NCBI RefSeq assembly: GCF_025947345.1
Contig: NZ_CP110011.1
Location: 2,170,001-2,234,000, forward strand
DNA length: 64,000 nucleotides
Source of the DNA: Flavobacterium sp. N502536
Lineage (GTDB): Bacteria > Bacteroidota > Bacteroidia > Flavobacteriales > Flavobacteriaceae
Direction of reading: 5' to 3'
A model generated the notes under the pieces. That model did no database searches, was not told the DNA's origin, and saw only the letters and a program-made list of their open reading frames with translations. This document shows positions 43,940 through 52,597 of the stretch, piece by piece (position 1 is the stretch's first letter; every line of letters starts with the position of its first letter). The position numbers and the translations under genes were made by a program.

Positions 43940-45187
43940 ATGCTGGTTTATCTTAGATTATTAAAAGAAAGTTTGAGCTTTGCTGTTAATGCTTTGCGAA
44001 ATAATAAACTGCGAACTTTATTGTCTTTGTTAGGAGTAACAATTGGGATTTTTTCAATTATCGCTGTTTTGGCGGCAGTTGATTCTTTAGATCGTAAAAT
44101 TTCTAAGGATTTGAGCAGCTTGGATAAAAATACAATTTATTTAATGAAGTTTAGTTTTGGGCCTTCCGAAATTCCACAATGGAAAAGAGATCAGTTCCCA
44201 AATGTAAAATACGATGAATATGTAGGGTTGAAGAACTCGTTAACAAATACCGATCAGGTAGCGTATCAGCTTTTTGTAAAACACGAGAGTTTAAAATACG
44301 ATTCAAAAACCGTTAGTGATGTCAATATTATTCCTTCGTCAAGCGAAATTGTAGATATTGAAGGATTGAGCTTTGAAACAGGAAGGTTTTATAATGAATC
44401 AGAGTCCAACTCCGGTAAAGCCGTTATTGTTTTGGGTTACGAAATTGCCGAGGGACTTTTCGGCACAAGTGATCCGATTGGAAAAGATATTCGTTTGTAC
44501 GGACAGCGTTTTACGGTTATTGGTGTAATTGCAAAACAGGGGGCGGGTTTCTTTGGAGACAGTAATGATACATCGGTTTATCTGCCGGTCAATTTTTTAC
44601 GCCGAATGTATGGTGACAGCGATGCTATGACTCCCGTAATTGTTGTGAAACCGGAAAAAGGGGTAGACATGGATGCTTATAAAGCGCAGGTTGCACAAAA
44701 AATAAGAGCTATTCGCGGTATGAAAGCCGGCGAAATAGATAATTTCTTTATTAATGTACTTTCCGGATTTACCGATTTTATAGACGGAATTTTGGGACAA
44801 ATGAATGTTGTGGGATGGATTATCAGCGGATTTTCTCTTTTGGTTGGCGGGTTCGGAATTGCCAATATTATGTTTGTATCCGTAAAAGAACGAACTCATT
44901 TAATTGGAATTCAGAAATCCCTGGGAGCTAAAAATCGATTTATTTTGTTTCAGTTTTTATTCGAAGCGGTTATTCTTTCTGTTATTGGCGGTATAATTGG
45001 CTTGCTGATGGTTTGGGGTATTGCGTTTGTTTTGACAAAAGTACTTGACTTCGAATTTGTTTTAAGTGCCGGAAATATCATTTTAGGAACCGGACTGGCG
45101 GCGCTTATCGGATTAATTTCGGGGATACTGCCGGCGATTTCTGCTGCAAATCTAGATCCGGTGGAAGCGATTCGAACCGGAATGTAA
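43940..45187 (+). CDS. ABC transporter permease (MacB/FtsX type)
   Basis: A 415-residue permease with an N-terminal helix (about 20-45, TLLSLLGVTIGIFSIIAVLAAVD), a periplasmic MacB_PCD core domain (about 50-270), and a C-terminal FtsX domain with three helices (about 285-410, VKERTHLIGIQKSLGAKNRFILFQFLFEAVILS). It resembles MacB/LolE-like permeases that move molecules out of the inner membrane. No ATPase gene lies beside it, so its partner is elsewhere. Substrate unknown. Confidence 0.92.
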   Translation: MLVYLRLLKESLSFAVNALRNNKLRTLLSLLGVTIGIFSIIAVLAAVDSLDRKISKDLSSLDKNTIYLMKFSFGPSEIPQWKRDQFPNVKYDEYVGLKNSLTNTDQVAYQLFVKHESLKYDSKTVSDVNIIPSSSEIVDIEGLSFETGRFYNESESNSGKAVIVLGYEIAEGLFGTSDPIGKDIRLYGQRFTVIGVIAKQGAGFFGDSNDTSVYLPVNFLRRMYGDSDAMTPVIVVKPEKGVDMDAYKAQVAQKIRAIRGMKAGEIDNFFINVLSGFTDFIDGILGQMNVVGWIISGFSLLVGGFGIANIMFVSVKERTHLIGIQKSLGAKNRFILFQFLFEAVILSVIGGIIGLLMVWGIAFVLTKVLDFEFVLSAGNIILGTGLAALIGLISGILPAISAANLDPVEAIRTGM

Positions 45188-45284
45188 TCCCATTACAGAA
45201 AAAATCATTTCCGAAGCACTTTAATTTTGGCTTTGCTGTTGAATTTTATCGTAATTTTAATACCCTAATTTAAAAAGCGATAAT

Positions 45285-46331
45285 ATGATACCAGTAAAAG
45301 CTTATGCAGCCTATGATGCTGTAAATCCGTTAAAACCTTATACGTTTGAAAGAAAAGAAGTTGGTGCTCATCAGGTTCAGATCGAAATTTTATACAGTGG
45401 CGTTTGCCATTCTGATATTCATACTGCAAAAGGCGACTGGGGGCCTGTTGACTATCCCTTAGTCCCAGGTCACGAAATTGTGGGCCGAATTGTAGCTGTT
45501 GGAAGTGAAGTCTCTAAGTTTAAAGTTGGAGAACTGGCAGGGGTAGGTTGTTTTGTAGATTCCTGCAGAGTTTGTCCGAGCTGTCAGTCGGGTGAAGAAC
45601 AGTTTTGCGATGAAGGAATGACAGGAACTTATAACAGTGTTGAAAGAGGAACCAATATTCCAACACGCGGCGGATATTCAAACAGTATTATTGTGGATGA
45701 AAGCTATACCCTTCACGTTTCTGAAAAGCTCGACATAAGAGGAGTTGCCCCGTTACTGTGTGCCGGGATTACTACTTACTCTCCATTACGCTATTTAAAA
45801 GTAGGCAAAGGACATAAAGTTGGAGTTTTGGGACTTGGCGGTTTAGGACATATGGCGGTGAAATTTGCAGTCTCTTTTGGTGCCGAAGTTACTATGTTGA
45901 GTCACTCTCCTTCAAAAGAAGCAGATGCGAAGAAATTAGGAGCGCATAAATTTGCGTTAACCTCAAATCCTGAGACAATGGAGTCGTTAGCGAATAGCTT
46001 CGATTTTATCCTCAATACCGTTTCAGCAAAACATGACCATAATGCCTATCTGAATTTGTTAACGACTAACGGAACCATGATTGTTGTTGGAGCTCCTCCC
46101 GCACCTGCCGAAATTCCTGTTTTTACTTTGATTATGAAAAGAAGAAGTATCATTGGAAGTTTAATAGGAGGGATAAAAGAAACGCAGGAAATGTTAGATT
46201 ACTGTGCTGAACATAATATTACTTCTGATGTTGAAATTATCGATATGGCCTACATTAATGAAGCTTACGATCGTATGAATAAAAGTGATGTGAAGTATCG
46301 TTTTGTAATTGATATGGCTTCTTTGAAGTAG
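45285..46331 (+). CDS. Zinc-dependent NAD(P)-linked alcohol dehydrogenase (cinnamyl-alcohol type)
   Basis: A 348-residue medium-chain dehydrogenase. The catalytic zinc site is visible in GVCHSDIHTAKGDWG and VPGHEIVGRIVAVG, the structural zinc site in CRVCPSCQSGEEQFC, and the Rossmann motif in GVLGLGGLGHMAVKFA. Residues resemble the YahK/AdhC aldehyde reductases, which prefer NADPH, but the cofactor is not certain. It is a single gene, ending at a two-way terminator. Confidence 0.93.
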   Translation: MIPVKAYAAYDAVNPLKPYTFERKEVGAHQVQIEILYSGVCHSDIHTAKGDWGPVDYPLVPGHEIVGRIVAVGSEVSKFKVGELAGVGCFVDSCRVCPSCQSGEEQFCDEGMTGTYNSVERGTNIPTRGGYSNSIIVDESYTLHVSEKLDIRGVAPLLCAGITTYSPLRYLKVGKGHKVGVLGLGGLGHMAVKFAVSFGAEVTMLSHSPSKEADAKKLGAHKFALTSNPETMESLANSFDFILNTVSAKHDHNAYLNLLTTNGTMIVVGAPPAPAEIPVFTLIMKRRSIIGSLIGGIKETQEMLDYCAEHNITSDVEIIDMAYINEAYDRMNKSDVKYRFVIDMASLK

Positions 46332-46360
46332 CTAAGGTTGTGAGGTGCTAAGATTTTGAG
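46331..46360 (+). repeat. CTTAG-rich dispersed repeat, copy 2
   Basis: A 30-base element (begins GCTAAGGTTGTGAGGTGCTA) starting at the last base of the dehydrogenase stop codon. Its match to the reverse complement of 36475-36504 is close enough to be a repeat family. Confidence 0.6.
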
Positions 46361-46405
46361 TTTTTTGTTATAAATAGTATATTCCTTCGAAGCTTAATCA
46401 CATAA

Positions 46406-46447
46406 AAAAAGTCCGTAAAGTTTGTCTTGGAGCTTTGCGGACTTTTT
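46406..46447. terminator. Two-way terminator between the dehydrogenase and lipocalin-like genes
   Basis: 15-bp stem AAAAAGTCCGTAAAG (46406-46420) / CTTTGCGGACTTTTT (46433-46447) with one G-T pair and a 12-base loop; T-rich on both strands. Confidence 0.8.
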
Positions 46448-46490
46448 ATCTTTATTAGGTGTGTGACTTATTATGAGGTTTTTTGACGTA

Positions 46491-46859
46491 TTAGTTGTCT
46501 ACCTTTTTGTATTCTAAAGTTCCAAGCTGATCCTGGGTAACTACACGTTTTTGACTATCGAAGTATTCAATTTGAAATTTCACAGGCATTAAATCAACCG
46601 TAACAGTTAAAATAGCGTTGTCTTTGGAGAGTTTCCATTTGCCGTTGATGCTTTTTTCTCCTACAATTCCTGTAAATTTTCCATCTTCGTTGAAGACCTG
46701 AAAAACCTGATCGCTATTGAATTTCTCTTTGATGTCTTTTTCTTTTCCGTTTTTAGTAAGTTTTACCAGTTGCCATTTTCCTATAAGTTCTTTTGACGTT
46801 TGTGCCTGGATGGAGAGTGATGCTAGCATAATTAAGGCCAGATAAACAATCTTTTTCAT
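46491..46859 (-). CDS. Secreted lipocalin-like domain protein
   Basis: A 122-residue exported protein (signal peptide MKKIVYLALIMLASLSIQAQ) with the start of a lipocalin-like fold: LIGKWQLVKLTKNGK, FNEDGKFTGIVGEKSINGKWKLSKDNAILTV. Many such small proteins occur in Bacteroidota (DUF5004/DUF4923-like) with no known ligand. It is a single gene between two terminators or repeat regions. Confidence 0.75.
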   Translation of the reverse strand: MKKIVYLALIMLASLSIQAQTSKELIGKWQLVKLTKNGKEKDIKEKFNSDQVFQVFNEDGKFTGIVGEKSINGKWKLSKDNAILTVTVDLMPVKFQIEYFDSQKRVVTQDQLGTLEYKKVDN

Positions 46860-46964
46860 AAGGTTACGATTTTAAAGTTAGATTTTGAGGGATTAACAAG
46901 TATTGATAAAAATACAATTTTTCAGACAAATATTATTTAATCATTACGATTACAAGTTAAGAAA

Positions 46965-47141
46965 AATTCCGAAGGAATGAAATGTGGGTAGTAATGGAAA
47001 TTATTCCGTTGAGAGATGAAACGCCATATTTAAAGTTCCGTAGGAACGAAATATTTTGTAGCAACGGAATTTATTCCGTTGAATATGATGAATTGCGCAT
47101 TCATGAGTTCCGTAGGAACGGCACATATTATTCCGCATAAA
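46965..47141. repeat. REP-like array of about 70-base units with two palindromes each
   Basis: Three units start at 46965, 47034 and 47106 (periods 69 and 72; the third is cut short). Each opens with a small palindrome TTCCGNAGGAA, and the first two carry a second one, perfect in unit 2: CAACGGAATTTATTCCGTTG (47062-47081). Between them is a conserved GAAAT...GTAGNAA stretch. There is no coding frame, and the units are too different and too long for a CRISPR array. Confidence 0.75.
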
Positions 47142-47176
47142 CAAAAAAAATCCCAAGAAAATTTCCTTGGGATTTT
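47142..47176 (-). terminator. Terminator downstream of accD
   Basis: 11-bp stem AAAATCCCAAG (47147-47157) / CTTGGGATTTT (47166-47176), 8-base loop, T run on the minus strand. Confidence 0.8.
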
Positions 47177-47197
47177 GTGTATTTAGAAGTTTAAAAA

Positions 47198-48052
47198 CTA
47201 TCTAATATCATTATTCTGAATCAAATCGATATACAAATTGATTTTGTCTTTCAATTCTTTTCTTGGCGTGATAAAGTCAAGGAAACCGTGCTCTAATAAG
47301 AACTCGGCAGTTTGAAAACCTTCCGGTAAATCTTTACCAGTTGTGTCACGAACTACACGTGGACCAGCGAAACCAATCAAAGCACCTGGCTCAGAGATGT
47401 TGATGTCTCCTAACATAGCGTATGATGCGGTTGTTCCTCCGGTAGTTGGATCTGTACAAAGTGAGATGTATGGTAATTTAGCTTCTGCTAATTGCGCTAA
47501 TTTCACAGATGTTTTAGCCAGCTGCATTAACGAATAAGCGGCTTCCATCATACGTGCACCACCTGATTTTGAAATCATTACAAAAGGCAATTTGTTTTTG
47601 ATCGCGTGATCAATACCTCTGGCGATTTTTTCTCCCACAACAGCTCCCATAGATCCACCAATAAAGGCAAAATCCATACAGCAAATTACAAGTTCTTTTC
47701 CTTTAGATTTTCCCACTCCGGTACGCACTGCGTCCTTTAAGTGTGTTTTCTCCATTACGTCTTTCAATCGTTCTGCGTATTTTTTTGTATCCACAAAATG
47801 CAGAGGATCTTTAGAAGTCATGTTTTTATCTAATTCAACAAACTCATTATTGTCGAATAAAATTTCAAAATAGGTTGCGCTTCCAATTCGAACATGAAAA
47901 TCATCTTCCGGGCTTACAAATAAGTTTCGGGCTAATTCGTCAGCGTCAATAATTTTTCCTGTAGGAGATTTGTACCACAATCCTTTCGGAACGTCCATCT
48001 TATCTTCAGTAGCAGTTGTAATCCCTTTTTCCTGTCTTTTAAACCAAGCCAT
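47198..48052 (-). CDS. accD: Acetyl-CoA carboxylase carboxyltransferase subunit beta
   Basis: A 284-residue carboxyltransferase subunit for malonyl-CoA synthesis. The crotonase core is typical: [72 protein letters not shown]. The N-terminal zinc ribbon found in E. coli AccD is present in outline, but all four cysteines are replaced ([10 protein letters not shown] and [12 protein letters not shown]). I use the ATG at 48052, which gives the family N terminus [11 protein letters not shown]. It follows fbaA, with a 24-bp hairpin in the spacer. Confidence 0.95.
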   Translation of the reverse strand: MAWFKRQEKGITTATEDKMDVPKGLWYKSPTGKIIDADELARNLFVSPEDDFHVRIGSATYFEILFDNNEFVELDKNMTSKDPLHFVDTKKYAERLKDVMEKTHLKDAVRTGVGKSKGKELVICCMDFAFIGGSMGAVVGEKIARGIDHAIKNKLPFVMISKSGGARMMEAAYSLMQLAKTSVKLAQLAEAKLPYISLCTDPTTGGTTASYAMLGDINISEPGALIGFAGPRVVRDTTGKDLPEGFQTAEFLLEHGFLDFITPRKELKDKINLYIDLIQNNDIR

Positions 48053-48068
48053 ATTGAATGTTTTTTTT

Positions 48069-48120
48069 GTTTCAGGCTTCAAGTTTCAAGTTGCGAAACC
48101 TGAAACTTGAAACCTGAAAC
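48069..48120. repeat. Long hairpin with GCGA loop between fbaA and accD
   Basis: Two 24-base arms, starting GTTTCAGGCTTCAAG (48069-48092) and ending CTTGAAACCTGAAAC (48097-48120), pair at 22 of 24 positions around a GCGA tetraloop. It is built from repeated GTTTCAAG/GTTTCAGG words. The loop fits GNRA only on the plus-strand reading, whereas the transcript here runs on the minus strand. Confidence 0.75.
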
Positions 48121-48134
48121 TTTCAACTTTTTTA

Positions 48135-49202
48135 TTATAATGTATTTACGTTATTCAAGTCTGCAAAAGCTTGCTCAAGTCTCGTGTTGAACGTTACTTC
48201 GCTTTCACGTACCCATTTTCTTGGGTCATAATATTTTTTGTTCGGAACATCAGCACCTTCCGGGTTACCAATTTGAGTTTTTAAATAGTCAATATTTTTA
48301 ACCATATAATCACGAATTCCTTCTGTGTATGCAAATTGTAAATCGGTATCGATATTCATTTTGATTACTCCGTATCCAATTGCTTCTCTGATTTCTTCAA
48401 GTGTAGAACCTGAACCTCCGTGGAAAACAAAATCTACCGGGTTATGACCAGTGTTGAATTTGTTTTGAACGAAATCCTGAGAATTTTTTAAGATTTTCGG
48501 AGTCAATTTTACGTTTCCTGGTTTGTAAACACCGTGAACGTTTCCAAAAGCAGCAGCAATTGTAAACTTAGGGCTTATTTTAGATAATTCTTCATAAGCA
48601 TAAGCTACTTCTTCTGGCTGAGTGTATAATTTTGAACTGTCAACATCAGAGTTGTCAACGCCATCTTCTTCACCACCTGTAATACCAAGTTCGATTTCTA
48701 ATGTCATTCCCATTTTGCTCATTCTTGCCAGGTACTCTTTACAGATTTCGATGTTTTCTTCGATTGGCTCTTCAGACAAATCGATCATATGTGAACTGTA
48801 TAATGGTTTTCCTGTTTCTGCAAAATGTTTTTCAGAAGCATCTAATAAACCATCAATCCAAGGTAATAATTTTTTTGCACAGTGGTCAGTATGAAGAATT
48901 ACAGTTGCTCCGTAAGCTTCTGCCAAAGTATGAATGTGTTTTGCTCCGGCGATTCCACCAGCGATTGCTGCTTTCTCTCCTGCATTAGATAATCCTTTTC
49001 CAGCGTTAAATTGTGCTCCTCCGTTAGAGAATTGAATAATAACCGGTGCATTTAATTTTGCAGCAGTTTCAAGAACTCCATTGATTGTACTTGAACCAGT
49101 AACGTTTACTGCAGGTAAAGCAAATCCTTTTTCTTTCGCATAGTTAAAAATCTCCTGAACCTGATCTCCTGTAGCTACCCCTGGTTTAATATTGTGTGCC
49201 AT
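48135..49202 (-). CDS. fbaA: Class II fructose-bisphosphate aldolase
   Basis: A 355-residue zinc-dependent aldolase that splits fructose-1,6-bisphosphate in glycolysis. Zinc and substrate motifs are present: ILHTDHCAKK, SHMIDLSEEPIEENIEIC, FGNVHGVYKPGNVKL, FVFHGGSGSTLEEI and VIKMNIDTDLQFAYTEGIRDY. Length matches the E. coli FbaA subtype. A TAnnTTTG element lies 36 bases upstream, and accD follows across a repeat-bearing 82-base spacer. Confidence 0.97.
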   Translation of the reverse strand: MAHNIKPGVATGDQVQEIFNYAKEKGFALPAVNVTGSSTINGVLETAAKLNAPVIIQFSNGGAQFNAGKGLSNAGEKAAIAGGIAGAKHIHTLAEAYGATVILHTDHCAKKLLPWIDGLLDASEKHFAETGKPLYSSHMIDLSEEPIEENIEICKEYLARMSKMGMTLEIELGITGGEEDGVDNSDVDSSKLYTQPEEVAYAYEELSKISPKFTIAAAFGNVHGVYKPGNVKLTPKILKNSQDFVQNKFNTGHNPVDFVFHGGSGSTLEEIREAIGYGVIKMNIDTDLQFAYTEGIRDYMVKNIDYLKTQIGNPEGADVPNKKYYDPRKWVRESEVTFNTRLEQAFADLNNVNTL

Positions 49203-49238
49203 TGTAATTTTTTTTAGTTGTTTTTAGTTTTTAGGTTG

Positions 49239-49246
49239 CAAAAATA
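49239..49246 (-). promoter_or_regulatory. TAnnTTTG -7 element upstream of fbaA
   Basis: TATTTTTG on the minus strand, 36 bases before the fbaA start, immediately after the tamL stop. Confidence 0.4.
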
Positions 49247-49260
49247 AGAATTAATTAGCA

Positions 49261-51822
49261 TTAGAATGGATAATTTATTCCAAAATTTAAAACCGAGTGA
49301 CCAAAATTGTATTCTTTAAACCAGCGATCTCCCTTCTCATGTGCTGGGTTATAGGTCTTAAAGCCCATATCCAAACGAATAACAAAAAAGCTCAAATCGT
49401 AGCGTAAACCAAATCCTGTACCCAACGCAATTTCAGCTAAATCGTTTACGCCAGAGAATTTTGCCTTCTCGTCAACCACATTATCGAGCACATTCCAGAT
49501 ATTTCCGGCGTCTGCGAAGATGGCTCCTTTAACAGCACCAAAAATTTTAAAACGAAGTTCAGCACTCATTGCAATTTTCATATTGGCCTCATTAAAATCG
49601 TTTACGGCATCGGTACTTCCCGGACCCAAAGCATAGGGCTGCCATGCACGGTTGTCATTTGAACCTCCTGCATAATAACTTCGTGAGAACGGAATGTAGT
49701 TTGAGTTTCCAAATGGAATCGCAATTCCGAAAAAGCTTCGTACAGCCAGTACTTTTTCTTTTCCAAAATCCCAGTGTTTGATATAGTCAAATTCGGTTTT
49801 GATGTATTCTGAATACTCCAGATTGAAAATTTCATAATTACCGTTTCCGTTTTTCTGAAAGTTCCCAACACGCGAAATAGCAGATAACAAACTACCAGCC
49901 GATTCTATTTTGGTTTTAAACTGATAAAAAGTATTATCGGCAAGATCTTTTTTAGTGGTTTTGGTAAAACTATAGCTGGTGGCTAAAATAAAGTCATTTT
50001 CAGTCAGACGAATCCTTCTTTCTTCTATGCTTTCTACATCTCTATAGTTTGGATCTGAAGGAGTCAGGGTTGTTTTTCGGGATAATACATCACTAGTAAA
50101 TCCGGCAGTTCCTTCAGGAATAGTAAGATTTTTGTCGGTAGTGTTGTCGAAATAGGAGTCGTTTATATTGTAGTTTTTACCGATATTGTTAAGTTCTCTA
50201 TAGGAAGAAGTATATACGTTAAAGTAGTTATTCGGATTTAAATTGCGTACGAATTGTGCATTAAGCAATTCAAATTTTGCTGTATTCCCTCGTTTAGGAG
50301 ACCAGTTGTAAGCAATTCCTCCGGTGAAATTTTCTTTGTCCAGACCAATGTTTCTTTGTTTGGAAAAACCTCCGGCAATACTGGTGGAAGGAATCATTCT
50401 TTTTGGAATAATTTTTTCAGTTCCAAAAGGCAATAAGATTCTTGGGAAATTTAGTTTTAAATCAACACCATACTCCGAAACGTTGAAGAAATTGTTGTTC
50501 GGATTCGCCATATCGCGCGATGAACCTAAATTCAAACGGGTCGAAATTTCTAAAGTTTCAGCTCTGTTAAAAACGTTTCGGATTGTTTCGGAAATACTGG
50601 CTCCGATACCAAAATCTTGAATATTAGAGTGTGTAACGTCAAAAGTAGCTCCAAAGCTGTATTTCTTTCTTGGCGTAAGGTAAACATTCGCAATTAAGGA
50701 CTGTGCGGTCGAGTCGCGTTTGTCCACTTCATATTGAATAGACGGGTAATTGAAAATTTTCAAGTTGTTCAGCGATCTTGAAGAAAGGGTCGTTCTGGTA
50801 TCCGAAAAAGTACTTCCCTTATTGATAAAAACCGCATCGGTAATGGCGCGTGGTTTGTATTTCAGTTTTTTATAACTGTATAGGTTGAAGTTGTTGTAAG
50901 TAGTGCTGTCTGTAATTTTGTTTTTGGCATTTGCAGCAGAATAATCGGTGTAGATGTTTACATCGCTAATTTTGTACAATTTAAAAGGCTCTGTTCTGCT
51001 GGAATCTCTTTCCTGAATGTTGTTGTTGTTTACAATCAGCATTACATTGGCTTTGTCCTTTTTGCCAATAGTATCGATGTCAAAAGTCACATAGGTAGGC
51101 TGAAAATAATAGGCTCCGTGGTTTCTGAAATAGGTTGTAAGACGGTTTTTTTCTTCTTCAAAATCACTGGTTTTGTATTGTTTTCCTGATTTTATAGCCG
51201 AAGGGTCATTATTAATCCGATACAATGAGTCTAACGCAGGAGTCATTATTTTGGTTTTAATCGTGTCTAAAGTGTAGGCAGGGCCAGTTGCAATATTGTA
51301 ATTTATTTTGGCTTTCTTTCTTCCGACACTGTCAATGCTATAATCTGTTGCTACCTTAAAATAACCATTGTTAAAATAATAGTATTTTAGACGCAGAAGT
51401 GTTTTCTTTGTTTTGGCAGTGTCAATAATTACGGGTGCTTCACCGGTGCTTTTTAGGAATTCATGAATACCTTTGTACAGGAAAGATTGTCCAAGACGAT
51501 CGACTTGTTTGGCCGATAAAAGTTTGGACTGGCGTTCGTACAACCCCGGATTGTTTTTGAATTTAGCCTTGTAGGTAGAATCCGGATTTAAATTGGCTAA
51601 GTTGTATAAGTTTAAACGAAGACGATATCCTAATAGGGTACCGTTTGGTTTTTGATACATTTGATTGAAGGCCGTTTCGTCGTTAGTTGACTTGCCATTT
51701 ACAAGAATAGTATTTTTAACAAGAAGATTTTTTCCATCAGGAACTCTTTTTACAGCATCACAAGCGCAAATAAATATTGCTATTAGGATAAATGCTATTA
51801 TTTTTGTGGAATTCTTTTTCAA
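49261..51822 (-). CDS. tamL: TamL-type lipidated BamA/TamA family outer-membrane protein
   Basis: An 853-residue Omp85-family protein. The N terminus carries a lipobox (IFICAC, Cys21), unusual for the family but typical of the Bacteroidota TamL branch. POTRA-like domains follow (about 40-370, including YYFNNGYFKVATDYSID and VDKRDSTAQSLIANVYLTPRKKYSFG), then the barrel with RLNLGSSRDMANP, RSYYAGGSNDNRAWQPYALGPGS and the C-terminal end FGINYPF. It probably assembles outer-membrane proteins, with TamB elsewhere. Divergent from the SpoU gene, with starts 38 bases apart. Confidence 0.87.
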   Translation of the reverse strand: MKKNSTKIIAFILIAIFICACDAVKRVPDGKNLLVKNTILVNGKSTNDETAFNQMYQKPNGTLLGYRLRLNLYNLANLNPDSTYKAKFKNNPGLYERQSKLLSAKQVDRLGQSFLYKGIHEFLKSTGEAPVIIDTAKTKKTLLRLKYYYFNNGYFKVATDYSIDSVGRKKAKINYNIATGPAYTLDTIKTKIMTPALDSLYRINNDPSAIKSGKQYKTSDFEEEKNRLTTYFRNHGAYYFQPTYVTFDIDTIGKKDKANVMLIVNNNNIQERDSSRTEPFKLYKISDVNIYTDYSAANAKNKITDSTTYNNFNLYSYKKLKYKPRAITDAVFINKGSTFSDTRTTLSSRSLNNLKIFNYPSIQYEVDKRDSTAQSLIANVYLTPRKKYSFGATFDVTHSNIQDFGIGASISETIRNVFNRAETLEISTRLNLGSSRDMANPNNNFFNVSEYGVDLKLNFPRILLPFGTEKIIPKRMIPSTSIAGGFSKQRNIGLDKENFTGGIAYNWSPKRGNTAKFELLNAQFVRNLNPNNYFNVYTSSYRELNNIGKNYNINDSYFDNTTDKNLTIPEGTAGFTSDVLSRKTTLTPSDPNYRDVESIEERRIRLTENDFILATSYSFTKTTKKDLADNTFYQFKTKIESAGSLLSAISRVGNFQKNGNGNYEIFNLEYSEYIKTEFDYIKHWDFGKEKVLAVRSFFGIAIPFGNSNYIPFSRSYYAGGSNDNRAWQPYALGPGSTDAVNDFNEANMKIAMSAELRFKIFGAVKGAIFADAGNIWNVLDNVVDEKAKFSGVNDLAEIALGTGFGLRYDLSFFVIRLDMGFKTYNPAHEKGDRWFKEYNFGHSVLNFGINYPF

Positions 51823-51842
51823 GTGTTCTTAAATATTTAATT

Positions 51843-51850
51843 CAAAAGTA
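51843..51850 (-). promoter_or_regulatory. TAnnTTTG -7 element upstream of tamL
   Basis: TACTTTTG on the minus strand, 20 bases before the tamL start; TTG at 51875-51877 gives a 24-base spacer, slightly long. Confidence 0.45.
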
Positions 51851-51859
51851 CATTATTTT

Positions 51860-52588
51860 ATGGTTAGTAAAAACCAAATAAAACTTATCTCAGGTTTACA
51901 TCAAAAAAAGCAACGTTTTGCAAATCAATTGTTTTTCGCCGAAGGAGTAAAAGTAATTCAAGAATTGTTGCAATCCAATTTTGAATTAGAGCATTTATAC
52001 ACGACTCTAAATGATTTTGAAGAAGTTCATTCTTCAAAGCGAACGCTGATTTATGAGCAGGAACTTAAAAAAATAAGTGCTTTGTCTACCCCAAATTCCT
52101 GTTTGGCGGTTTTCAAAATTCCTGCCGAAAAGGAAATAATCGATTCGGGTTTGATTTTAGCATTAGACGATATTCGCGATCCCGGAAATTTAGGTACCAT
52201 TTTGCGTCTTTGTGACTGGTTTGGTATCAAACAAATTGTTTGTTCTAAAGAAACCGTTGATATTTACAATCCAAAAGTGGTGCAGGCCACAATGGGATCT
52301 ATTACCAGAGTAAATGTTAGTTATGTCGATCTCGAAACTTTTATAGCTCAAACCAAATTAGCTGTATTTGGAACTTTTATGGATGGCGAAAACATATATA
52401 AATCCAATTTGCCTCAGGATGGAATCATTATTATGGGTAATGAAGCCAATGGTATTTCGGCAGAAATTGAAAAAAGGGTCACAAACCGAATCACAATTCC
52501 AAGATTTGGAGAGCTTCAAAAAACTGAAAGTTTAAATGTAGCTACCGCAACAGCAATTATTCTTAGTGAATTTAAACGAAATAGTTAA
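51860..52588 (+). CDS. TrmH/SpoU family RNA 2'-O-methyltransferase
   Basis: A 242-residue SPOUT methyltransferase that methylates a ribose in tRNA or rRNA. An N-terminal substrate-binding domain (about 1-90) precedes the knotted catalytic domain with all three motifs: ALDDIRDPGNLGTILRLCDWFG (motif 1), GNEANGISAEI (motif 2) and IPRFGELQKTESLNVATATAIIL (motif 3). The RNA target is not known. It converges with porT, 9 bases apart. Confidence 0.92.
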   Translation: MVSKNQIKLISGLHQKKQRFANQLFFAEGVKVIQELLQSNFELEHLYTTLNDFEEVHSSKRTLIYEQELKKISALSTPNSCLAVFKIPAEKEIIDSGLILALDDIRDPGNLGTILRLCDWFGIKQIVCSKETVDIYNPKVVQATMGSITRVNVSYVDLETFIAQTKLAVFGTFMDGENIYKSNLPQDGIIIMGNEANGISAEIEKRVTNRITIPRFGELQKTESLNVATATAIILSEFKRNS

Positions 52589-52597
52589 GTATTTGTT

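Larger units (their letters stand above)
46860..47197. other. Intergenic region with palindromic repeat array
   Basis: 338 bases without a gene. 46860-46964 is AT-rich and probably holds the promoter of the lipocalin-like gene. 46965-47141 is a repeat array of about 70-base units (listed separately). 47142-47176 is the accD terminator. Confidence 0.75.

Noticed and set aside
46965..47141. CRISPR array
   Set aside because: Units of about 70 bases differ from each other throughout, contain internal palindromes, and no cas gene is near.
48053..48082. Upstream ATG of accD
   Set aside because: It adds ten residues not seen in the family and runs into the spacer hairpin; [11 protein letters not shown] is the usual N terminus.
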